Source: Rachicladosporium sp. CCFEE 5018 (lineage: Eukaryota > Ascomycota > Dothideomycetes > Cladosporiales > Cladosporiaceae). Taken from it: a stretch of DNA of 64,000 bases. The stretch is from assembly GCA_002077045.2 (NCBI GenBank), contig KZ111162.1, forward strand, positions 341,981-405,980. The letters are read 5' to 3'. Each line of letters begins with the position of its first letter. Within the stretch, counting starts at the first letter, position 1. Below are positions 56,149 to 64,000 of this stretch, piece after piece. The notes beneath the pieces are model-generated. The model saw only the letters and a list, made by a program, of their open reading frames with translations. It did no database searches and was not told the origin of the DNA. The position numbers and the translations under genes are program-made.

Positions 56149-56837
56149 CAGACCGTGACTTCTACTTGTTCCGGTTTCGAGGCTCGTGCAGTCGTTGAGA
56201 CTCGACAGAGGCTGACCGAATCGCTGGAGTGTCGTTTTCCTTGGGCTGGGGTGTCCTGGGAATCTTTCTCGTTTGACAAGTCGATCCAGGTAGAGGGGAG
56301 GAGCTGCCAGATTACTGACTGAGATCGAGATCTCGCTAGACTGGTTCCAGGAGTTCGTTAAGATGTTGTAGTCCCAATGACTATGAGGATCGAGACTAGC
56401 AATGTGTCCGACTAGGCACGCGGCAGTCGAGATATCGTTCCCAGCAAGATGTTCGATATGGTAGCAGAGTCGATGGCCGGATCGGTACGATATGTCCTTT
56501 GTATGTTGTTGGAGCGTTTTCGATCGAAAGAGGCGAATCAATGTTATATGTTACCGAGATAGTGCTTGTGTGATGTTGGAACGTGTTCACCCTATGGACT
56601 TCGGCTCCAAGCGTATACCCAGGACTTTGATCTGGATCACATTCTCTTCTCACAATTTGGCAAACAGTAGGCGGCGGGGTACGATCAAGACGAGGATACT
56701 TAAGTTGCCAATGTCGGTGAGAAGAGGTGGATATACAGATCACCGAAGTGCACGTGATGAGCTGTGAGGTATGACTCCCCAAACTCAGGTTACACCAAGT
56801 ACCTTACGCCTCGCTAGTAGCAATATCGCCCTCTCGA
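56149..56837. other. Intergenic between BSP start and Sec62 stop
   Basis: No additional gene supported. The minus-strand frame that continues upstream from the BSP start looks non-coding. Confidence 0.45.
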
Positions 56838-58121
56838 TCAATCATCGTCAACCTCCTCCACCCTCGCTGTAAGGTTGCGTTGTTGCACCGCAGCACCATC
56901 ACCCTGTGCGTCAGTTCCGGTAGCACCCGGTTTCGACACCACCGCGGCAGGTGACTCTTCCTTCGCCTCCGTACCCTCCACTGCGGTCCCATTCGCCTTG
57001 GCCTCCTTCTTCGCCTTCTTCTTCCGCCGTTCGTCCCGTTTCCTGAGCTTCACCGTCTTCTCGTCCTCATGCCATGCGCCAACAGGCTTGAAAGAGTCGA
57101 AGAATCCCACGTCCTCGAACAAATTTGGGAATAGCCACCAGCCTGGCGGATGCGTGAACGTCGAGCCGATGAATATGATGAGACGCACGATTGCCATGCC
57201 GAAGAACGCTCCCAGTAACCCCAACATGCCCATTGATAGCCACCAGACGCCCAGACGAAGTGTGTAGGGCCATAGCGGGAAGAACACGAGAGCGAGGATG
57301 AGCACCAGAGCACCGAGAGCGTAGAGCTTCGTCTTCCACTGCGCGCCCTGATACAGGAAGACGTAGTAGAAGTCATCGTGCGCCTCCTGCTGTGGTTCGA
57401 TCTTCACAGTCCACAATCCTTTGACCCTCTTCTTCTTCCCGTGATCGTGTCCTTCATGTGGATCGATCTTTGAGACGCGGAGAGCGAGCATAGAGATGGG
57501 AAGCATTTTGAATGTGTTCTCTGCGGTCACCCTGTCCGTGACTGCGGGTAGAAGAGGCTCCTTCTTCCGTGCTTTCTCGTAGGCGGGGCTTTGCAAAGCG
57601 CGGATTGCCCGTTTCACCTTGAACATATCCTTCCGTTCGTCGTTGAAGATACACGTCCGTAGTTTGAGGTCTTGTGATCGGAGAAACTTGGCCACGGCTA
57701 GACCCTCTGGTTTTGGGGGTCCCGGGGCAATAGGGACCTGTTGACCTGGCTGTGCACCCTGCTGCTGCTGGGCTTGTTGCTGCTGTTGCATTTGTTGCTG
57801 TTGCATTTGTTGTTGCTGCATCATCTGCTGCTGCATCTGCTGTTGCTGCATTGCCTGCGCCTTGATCCTTTCGATATACTGCGGAATCGATAGGCCAGCT
57901 TTCTGAGCCTCAATTGCTATTTGTTGCTGCATTTGCTGAATCTGTTCCGGAGTAGGCTGCTGCCCGGGTTGCAGAGGCTGCATTCCTGGCGGGAGACGCA
58001 TTGCGCCTGGTGGAGGACCACCTTGCTGAGGGCCACCTTGCTGCTGGGCCTGCATCTGCGCTTGCATGCGCTGTTGCATGAGCATCTGTTGCCGACGCTG
58101 TTCATCTGTAGATTGTGCCAT
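56838..58121 (-). CDS. SEC62: ER protein translocation subunit Sec62
   Basis: A single exon, 427 residues. The N-terminal 130 residues are extremely Gln/Met/Pro-rich with runs of Q broken by M. The Sec62 domain follows: AVAKFLRS near 145, FKVKRAIRAL, then LWTVKIEPQQEAHDDFYYVFLYQG. Two membrane segments (LYALGALVLILALVFFPLWP and MLGLLGAFFGMAIVRLIIFIG) flank a short luminal loop, and the cytosolic tail is Lys/Arg-rich then Glu/Ala-rich. Sec62 acts with Sec63 in post-translational import of short or weakly hydrophobic secretory precursors. The Gln-rich extension goes beyond the yeast protein and may be length-polymorphic. Divergent from ribosomal protein L12. Confidence 0.93.
   Translation of the reverse strand: MAQSTDEQRRQQMLMQQRMQAQMQAQQQGGPQQGGPPPGAMRLPPGMQPLQPGQQPTPEQIQQMQQQIAIEAQKAGLSIPQYIERIKAQAMQQQQMQQQMMQQQQMQQQQMQQQQQAQQQQGAQPGQQVPIAPGPPKPEGLAVAKFLRSQDLKLRTCIFNDERKDMFKVKRAIRALQSPAYEKARKKEPLLPAVTDRVTAENTFKMLPISMLALRVSKIDPHEGHDHGKKKRVKGLWTVKIEPQQEAHDDFYYVFLYQGAQWKTKLYALGALVLILALVFFPLWPYTLRLGVWWLSMGMLGLLGAFFGMAIVRLIIFIGSTFTHPPGWWLFPNLFEDVGFFDSFKPVGAWHEDEKTVKLRKRDERRKKKAKKEAKANGTAVEGTEAKEESPAAVVSKPGATGTDAQGDGAAVQQRNLTARVEEVDDD
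57720..58100 (-). repeat. Gln/Met-coding CAG-type repeat in SEC62
   Basis: Imperfect CAG/CAA/ATG codon array coding for the Q/M-rich N terminus of Sec62. The purest stretch is about 57765-57855. Confidence 0.8.
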
Positions 58122-58427
58122 GGTCGGCGGGTGAGGGATATGGATCGGGGTCTACTCGAGCAAGCGGCAGTCCAGCTGCGTTATGTGTACGAGAAGGTGC
58201 AGTCGACAGGTGTTACTGGGAAATAAGCCAATGACATGTGATACACACGTTTGGCAACGTCGCTGAAGTTCTTGAAGCCTCAGGCACGTGCCAAGATTTC
58301 GGCAAATCCGCACTTTTGCTTGCACCTCATTTGCGGTCCTGCGACTTCACCATTACCATCACCGCAGCAGCATCTTGTCACTCATTCCAACAAAGTCAAT
58401 CGAGGTAGACTACCTTACACACTAGCC
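58122..58427. other. Divergent promoter region, Sec62 and ribosomal protein L12
   Basis: 306 bp shared upstream region. The L12 side is C/T-rich close to the ATG. Confidence 0.5.
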
Positions 58428-59113
58428 ATGCGTAAGTATCACCCCCTTGACTCGAGGCTCCTCGACGACTGAGCGAACCACCGCTGTCGAAACACAATGC
58501 TGATACGATGAAAAGCTCCCAAGTTGGACCCCAATGAGGAGAAGATCATTCACCTGCGCGCGACAGGTGGCGAGATCGGTGCCTCTTCCGCTCTTGCGCC
58601 CAAGATCGGTCCTCTCGGTCTTTCGCCCAAGAAGGTCGGGAGAAGATATCGCCAAGGCGACTGGTGACTGGGTATGCGTGCGCATCAGCCGAGCACACGT
58701 CTCAGCATACTGACAACAGCACAGAAAGGTCTCCGCGTGACCGTCCGTCTCACAATCAAGAACCGTCAAGCCGCCGTCTCCGTCGTCCCCTCCGCATCCT
58801 CGCTCGTCATCAAGGCGCTCAAGGAGCCTCCCCGTGACCGCAAGAAGGAGAAGAACATCAAGCACACCAAGTCCATTCCACTGGACGAGATCATCGACAT
58901 CGCTCGCACGATGCAGCACAAGTCGATGGCAAAGGAGTTGCAGGGCACAGTCTTGGAGATTCTCGGCACTGCTTTCTCCACGGGCTGCCAGGTTGATGGC
59001 CAGAACCCGAAGGTCGTGCAGGAGAAGATCAAGGCTGGCGAGATTGAGAGTGAGTCGACTTGACACCGTAATCATATAACATATACTGACGAACTGTAGT
59101 TCCATCGAGATAG
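58428..59113 (+). CDS. RPL12: 60S ribosomal protein L12 (uL11) with a one-base insertion
   Basis: Exons 58428-58431, 58516-58671, 58725-59049 and 59100-59113. The first exon holds only ATG and one base, the last only the final codons IPSR and stop. Sequence PKLDPNEEKIIHLRATGGE, APKIGPLGLSPKKVG and GLRVTVRLTIKNRQA is that of eukaryotic L12, part of the GTPase-associated stalk base. In exon 2 the run GTCGGGAGAAGATATC reads out of frame; with GG instead of GGG at 58638-58640 it gives KKVGEDIAKATGDW, the invariant family sequence, and a standard 165-residue protein. The extra G is almost certainly a sequencing error since the gene is essential and otherwise perfect. Intron 1 ends in the uncommon acceptor AAAAG. 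Confidence 0.93.
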
Positions 59114-59698
59114 ATTATGAGCTCTGTATACCACGAAGTATCATGATCTTCATTCTGCGGCGTCCGGCGTTCGACTCAGTGATGCCTCGGGTCTGTACAG
59201 TGTTGAGCATCTGTCTACTCCGAAATATTCGCATTCCCATCAACACCCTAACTTCTCTTCAATCCTGCTGTCCTCCAATGCGGGAGCGTTACCAAGTCCA
59301 CACAAGGCACCTTTGCCAACACTCTGGCCCCTACCAACTCCCCCATGGTTGTGGCCTATTTTAGTTGCAAAGGAGATTGACTGTCCTCTTACTCACCGCG
59401 ACAGCTTTACTTTGTGGCTGCAGTGGTCCATAGATTCGGCCCACATCACCTGATAATATAAATTGGACTATGCAATCCTGAGGAGCAGGTGTTCGTCGTG
59501 CATCATCTACATGTCTGAAAGCATACACGAAGTGAACTGCAAAGCTGTCAAAGCACACTACTTGCTCACTGAATACAAGCCCCAAAAGCCTTGTGCCCGA
59601 AGCAAGGCTAGCCGGCGTCTCTCAGGCAAGTCATACACATCATCGTCTCTCTTGATCCGACTTTTAACAACACCGCCAATCACCTGTCATCCTCACTC
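59114..59698. other. Intergenic between L12 and the Gly/Met-rich gene
   Basis: Convergent 3' ends. Nothing recognised. Confidence 0.5.
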
Positions 59699-60447
59699 TT
59701 AGTACACATCATAAAAACTCCTCGCGCGTCTCCGGCCATGTCGTCCACCGCGCCTCGACATCCTCAGCATATGCAAAAACGGATCATCGACATCGTCGAA
59801 GTCGTCGAAGTCGTCGTCATCCATGTACCTGAGCAATTCTTCCAAGTCCAGATCGCGATAGCGTCCACGGCCTAGTCCGCCAAAGCCGGAGAGTCCACCA
59901 CCGAGCGCTCCAAGATTCCTCGAACTCAAGCCAATGCCGCCTCCGCCACCCGCGGTTGCGAGCATGATGTAGACTTGTAGCATCTCGGGTGTCAGCCCTG
60001 GCGCTGCAGTAAGACCGTCACCGATGCCGGGGAACCGACCGATGCCACCACCGAGACCACCCAGACCGGCAAGAGGTCCTGGACCGGCACCCATTCCGAG
60101 ATCGAATCCGCCCAGTCCAGCGAAGGGAGACATACTCATAGCACCAAGCTGAGGCGGGACGCCCGTTCGTCGACCGCCACCGAGCATCGCAGGATGCAGA
60201 CCGCCTGGCAATCCCATTGGCATTCCCATATTGATGCCCATCCCCATCGGCATTCCCATCGGCATTCCCATAGCGGCCGGCGGTCGCATCATACCTGGCG
60301 GAGGACCGCCCATCATGCCGGGAGGGAACCCGGGAGGCATGCCGCCTGCTCTAGTGTTAGCTGAGGAGTATTGCAGAGTAAAGGGTGCTTACGCATCGCT
60401 CCTCCACCGAAAGCGCCGCCTGGCGGCATGCCTGCAAACGGCATCAT
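59699..60447 (-). CDS. Gly/Met/Pro-rich low-complexity protein
   Basis: Exons 60447-60393 and 60345-59699 (47-nt intron, CTAAC branch) give 233 residues. The N-terminal two thirds are built of Gly, Met, Pro and Leu, with repeated MGMPMG and GLGGLGGG-type units. A short ordered-looking segment (LTPEMLQVYIMLATAGG) sits near residue 135. Then come LDLEELLRYMDDDDFDDFDDVDD, strongly acidic, and a basic end (MSRRGGRHGRRRARSFYDVY). The combination of low-complexity, acidic and RGG-like basic parts recalls RNA-associated condensate proteins, but no known domain is present and the role is unknown. Two adjacent ATGs open the frame. Confidence 0.7.
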
Positions 60448-61050
60448 CGCCCTATGCACGATATATGTGTCAAGCGTGCTCAGATCCGAGCAGAAGTGTG
60501 GTATGGCTACTGACAAAACCGAAATGAGTCGTATATTCGGACAAGGATGACGCAGAAAGCAGCGGAGGAGAGATGAGAAGGACAGGTGCAGCCGAGAGTG
60601 AAGGTAAGGAAACAGAGTAGGCACGCCACGTAGGCTGTGGGTAGTACCGTCGCCTTGACAGGCGGTCGGCGGCGAAGTCCTCCGCACAAATGCCATGAAC
60701 GAACTCCACCACAACGAGGCAAAAGTCTGCAAACTACTCGATGTCGGTCGTACGGGAGCGTGTGGCGAACGTGACAGCAGCGTCCGCGAGCTTTCAAAGC
60801 GCGGGTACTTGCATTGTGCCAGACTTAGCTGCGGTCTGCAGACTCGAAGCAAACAATCATCCTCACCGCAATCAGCGACTTGGCTGTGCGACCAAGCTCT
60901 CTGCGCTACCACGTTTTGCCATCCGACCAAAAGCTTGACGATCACTGCGGTCGTATCGCTCAGCCGTCTTCAGCTGCAATGATGTCAGTCGTGAGACTCG
61001 TCCTCCTCTGCACTGCCCCCGACTCCAGCGATCTATCATCCTCTCACCCT
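60448..61050. other. Intergenic, no gene seen
   Basis: Upstream region of the Gly/Met-rich gene and 3' flank of Ach1. Confidence 0.5.
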
Positions 61051-62760
61051 TCAACCCCAAGTCGGCAACTTCATCGTCCCATGCTCATTCAAATGCCTAT
61101 GCATATCAAACGCATTCCACAGTAAGTGCGGCTCGTGGCCCCAGCCCTTGCGCAAACACTCAAACTCTGCTTTCTCGAAGTAGTCTTGTAGGATTGGGCG
61201 GTACTCGGGGTGCGCGCAGTGTTTTATGATTTCTCGAGCGCGTTCGCGGGGCGAGAGGCCGCGGACGTCGGCGAGGCCGATTTCGGTGACTATTACGTCG
61301 ACTGCTTTCAGGATTAGCAAAGGGAGGAGAGGGGGAAAGGGGTGAGGGAAAGCAAGGGAGTGAAGACGTACGGTCGTGCTCTGTTTGGTCGACATGCGTG
61401 CACATCGGCACGATACAGCTTATGCCGTGCGGATCTGTCTTCGAAGGGCGAGTGGAGGGCGTGTGCATGATACTGTACTTCGAGCTTCGCAAGAAGTCCG
61501 CCGATCCGCCGAGGCCATTCAGCATCCGACTACCCATTACGCAGGTACTGTTCGCGTGCGCGTAGATGTCTACCTCTACTGGCGTGTTCATCCCGATCAC
61601 GCCTAGCCGTCTAATGATCTCGGGGGAGTTACTGACTTGCTGCGGGCGAAGGAGGAGTTTCGGTGCATACTGCTCCCAGTTCTTGTAAAATCTCTGGAAG
61701 CCATCGGGCGAGAAGCGGATCGATGTCGCGGTGGCAAAGTCCAGATTCCCCGAATCGAAGAGATCCAAGAAGGAGTCCTGCAGGACTTCAGTCCAGACTT
61801 TGAGATGTTTGAAATTTGCATGCCCGCCTGCTAAGCCGCCGACGACGGCGTTGGCGATGTTTCCTATGCCTGATTGAATCGGGAGCAGATTCTCGGGAAG
61901 GCGGCCGTGCTTAACTTCGTGTTTGAGAAACTCAATCAAATTGCCGGCGATGGCGCGGGAGGTGTCGTCTTCTGGGGCGTTGGGCTGCGTTTGATCGGGG
62001 TAGTCTGACTCGACGATCGCGACGACGCGGTCGGGGTCTATGGGTATGTGCGGCGTGCCGATGCGGTCTTCGGGGGCCATGATCAGGTACGGCTTCCGTC
62101 TCGGTGGTAAGTCGGTCATCGTGATATCGTGCAGCCCTTCGAAGGACGGCATGGCGGTGTTGACTTCGATGATGATCTTATCCGCCATTTGGATGATCTC
62201 CGGACTCGCGCCTACACTGGCACCGCAGATGATGCCGCCATCCTCAGTGATGGCCGAGGCTTCCACGACAGCGACGTCGAGGCGGTTGTTGGCTTTGTGT
62301 TTCGTGTAGAAGCCGTACATTAGATCCACGGGGAACATGGACAGATGCTTGTCGAAGAACTTGATGTTGCCGTTGTTGATGCCTTTGGCGATTTCCTTGC
62401 CGACTTGGTGGGGCGAGCGTCGCTCGATCATGTTGTTGCGGGCCCAGCGATTCTCTGTCTCGGCGCCTGACGAGGCACCGACGAAGAGGTTGTACTTGAG
62501 CTTGCCTTGGAGGTTGTTGGCTTCGACGTGGTCGGCCAGCATTGTGGGGATCTTTTTGGGGTAGCCCACGCCGGTGAAGCCACTCCATCCGCTGAGGTAG
62601 GCATCAGCGACAGTATCTTCGCGAGCAACAGGGCTATCGCTCACACGTATGCACCGTGGGGAAAGTGCTCAATCAACGAAGGGATGTCATCGTGTGCCAC
62701 AAGCTTCTTCAGATATGATGGCCGCCGCACCCGACTCTTGAGCATTGCAGAGGCAGCCAT
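61051..62760 (-). CDS. ACH1: Acetyl-CoA hydrolase/CoA transferase Ach1
   Basis: Exons 62760-62645, 62591-61372 and 61301-61051 encode 528 residues, the usual length. Start MAASAMLKSRVRRPSYLKK fits a mitochondrial presequence. The first intron (53 nt) joins HGAYV to GWSGFTGVGYPK; the second (70 nt) joins CTHVDQTEHD to LDVIVTEIGLADVRGL. Conserved family segments: VGASSGAETENRWA, GGIICGASVGASPEI, IQSGIGNIANAVVGGL, and the catalytic Glu region VWTEVLQDS. Fungal enzymes of this type mainly transfer CoA from succinyl- or propionyl-CoA to acetate (and the reverse) and so act in acetate and propionate detoxification. It is divergent from the DUF1772 gene by 421 bp. Confidence 0.95.
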
Positions 62761-63181
62761 GATGAAATGATTGACCCACGACGAAAGGACAATAAGAAGA
62801 AATTGAGACGCTATACCTATATCTTGATCAACGTTGCCAAAGCGGGCTACTCATATCGCAGGCATGGTCTCCGGCTCCAGCGCGGATGCGCGTCTACAGC
62901 TCCACTGCAATGGCATGATGCGGAGCTTCTGTCATTACTCGAGTGTCGTTTCGAATGCATGTGCCTGGGCCTGTGCTCCACTAGCGCCATCAATGCCGGG
63001 CTGACACATGCAAGCATTGGGAGACTTTACGGGCTGATGGGGCCGATGTTCTTGGGGGCCATCTGGTGAACACAGCACACATTGCTCCAGTACCTTCAAT
63101 TCATTTATCGTTCACCCTGACCTCTTCGTAGACGCGTCGCATTACTTCCCGAATCTTCATCCTTCAGACACATCCCTCACA
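62761..63181. other. Divergent promoter region, Ach1 and DUF1772 gene
   Basis: No gene inside. Confidence 0.5.
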
Positions 63182-63857
63182 ATGGCGTCCCAAGGCCAGT
63201 TCTGGTGGTTCACACCCCTTCAAGTCCGTCCTCCTCGTAGACACACAGCTCACTAGGGAGACCGCGACTAACACCGCGACAGTCCTTCGCCGTCATCGGC
63301 ACAGCCATAAACTTTGGCGGCTCCGCTCTCCAATCCCCCCTCATAATGCCCATGCTCCAACTCCCTCAAATCCCCGTCCAACACGCCGGCACAGCAACCG
63401 CCTACCTCCTGCACAACTCGGAGAAGTTCTTTCCCCCGCTCAACGGCGCCTGCACCCTCAGCAACCTGATCCTCTCGATCACCGCGTACGTCAACCGGGA
63501 TAGCAGCGCTGTGGCGGCCGCGAAGCTGCCATACGCACTTGCGGGTTTTGCGTTGAATATGGCGACTACGGCGTGGGCGTTGGGGATCATGGTACCGATG
63601 AACAAGGCTATGACGAAGCATGCTGAGACGCTTGAGAGGGACTCGACGGATGAGAAGGCTGCGAAGGAGCTGAGGCGGCTGCAGAAGAGGTGGCAGGGGC
63701 TGAACTATGGTGAGTGTAGACTAGGGTCATGCGGGGATTTGGAGTGATTGTGGAAGGGTGCTAACGCGATATTCTAGGCCGCGCTGCCATTATGCTCGCC
63801 GCGTCTATCACCTCGCTCTACGGGCTGCTGCAGGACGGAGCTGTTGTGCGGTTGTAG
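63182..63857 (+). CDS. DUF1772-type small membrane protein
   Basis: Exons 63182-63223, 63283-63709 and 63778-63857 encode 182 residues. Four hydrophobic segments are visible: FAVIGTAINFGGSALQSPLI, NLILSITAY, LAGFALNMATTAWALGIMV and AAIMLAASITSLYGLL. Conserved polar positions include MVPMNKAMTKHA between helices 3 and 4. The topology and the P.N motif fit the fungal DUF1772 family, which includes anthrone oxygenase-like proteins of secondary metabolism, but many members have no known role and there is no polyketide synthase nearby. Introns are 59 and 68 nt, the second with a CTAAC branch. Confidence 0.75.
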
Positions 63858-64000
63858 ACGCGCGGGCCGTCTGGGGAGCGCATGTAGGAGTATTGAGTTC
63901 CTTCGAAACGCAATTATACTGCATAGGTCTTGTTCAATATGTAATTCGACGACACATATCCCACCAGGACTGATCTGGTACATGAGTGTCTGTGACGGCG

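Noticed and set aside
56149..56541. 131-residue N-terminal extension of the BSP-family protein
   Set aside because: Composition is non-coding-like and the family similarity begins after the ATG at 56148.
63182..63857. DUF1772 gene as part of a polyketide cluster
   Set aside because: No polyketide synthase, tailoring enzyme or pathway regulator nearby; neighbours are housekeeping genes.
1..64000. tRNA, rRNA, CRISPR array, prokaryotic operon or phage features
   Set aside because: No T-loop/acceptor combinations, repeat-spacer pattern or polycistronic arrangement stood out by eye; tRNA absence should be confirmed with a dedicated scan.

Overview
The window is nuclear DNA of a filamentous ascomycete. 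Genes sit on both strands at roughly one per 2 kb. Most have one to three short introns (about 47-70 nt) with GT(A/G)NGT-like donors, CTAAC/CTGAC-type branch points and YAG acceptors. The gene content is typically fungal: septin Cdc3/AspB, DASH subunit Ask1, a HET-domain protein, DUF3669, DUF6594, a CE5 cutinase-type esterase and mitochondrial K+/H+ exchange protein. A Dothideomycete (Capnodiales/Mycosphaerellales-like) origin is my inference from the style of these families and from one introner-like intron; it is not proven by the sequence.

Layout. 0-5 kb: 5' part of a DUF7025-type AAA+ ATPase gene, a gene-poor stretch with a diverged 30-bp direct repeat, and a DUF6594 membrane protein whose apparent stop codons are explained by introns. 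5-11 kb: exocyst Sec5 with a large palindromic intron, an NmrA/isoflavone-reductase-like protein, and an SRF1-like membrane protein. 12-19 kb: three genes with broken frames (a conserved unknown with a 1-nt shift, a DUF3669 gene with two stops, a vWA protein with one stop). 20-28 kb: an SDR, a mitochondrial K+/H+ exchange protein, Hsp110 and a cPLA2-like phospholipase. 29-31 kb: a HET-domain gene. 32-36.4 kb: septin Cdc3 and exocyst Exo70. 36.9-45.5 kb: mitochondrial malate dehydrogenase (split by a 100-N gap with duplicated flanks), an orphan protein, carnitine acetyltransferase, proline iminopeptidase and a GPI-type Ala/Ser-rich protein. 46-52.5 kb: a GEN1/Yen1-like nuclease, a CE5 esterase and the 3' relic of an MFS transporter. 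53-60.5 kb: Ask1 and a UPF0590/DUF1769 protein facing away from each other across a second 100-N gap, a basic-secretory-protein peptidase, Sec62, ribosomal protein L12 and a Gly/Met-rich protein. 61-64 kb: acetyl-CoA hydrolase Ach1 and a DUF1772 membrane protein.

Functional themes are housekeeping: polarised secretion and cytokinesis (Sec5, Exo70, Cdc3, Sec62), mitochondrial/peroxisomal acetyl-unit metabolism (MDH, carnitine acetyltransferase, Ach1), genome maintenance (GEN1-like, Ask1) and a few accessory genes (HET, cutinase, DUF3669, MFS relic). I see no biosynthetic cluster, intact transposon, CRISPR array, tRNA or rRNA.

Assembly quality matters. The essential L12 gene carries one extra G, so isolated 1-nt frameshifts elsewhere may be sequencing errors. 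The duplicated MDH flanks differ only by two synonymous third-position changes, which suggests two alleles or haplotypes in the sequenced material.
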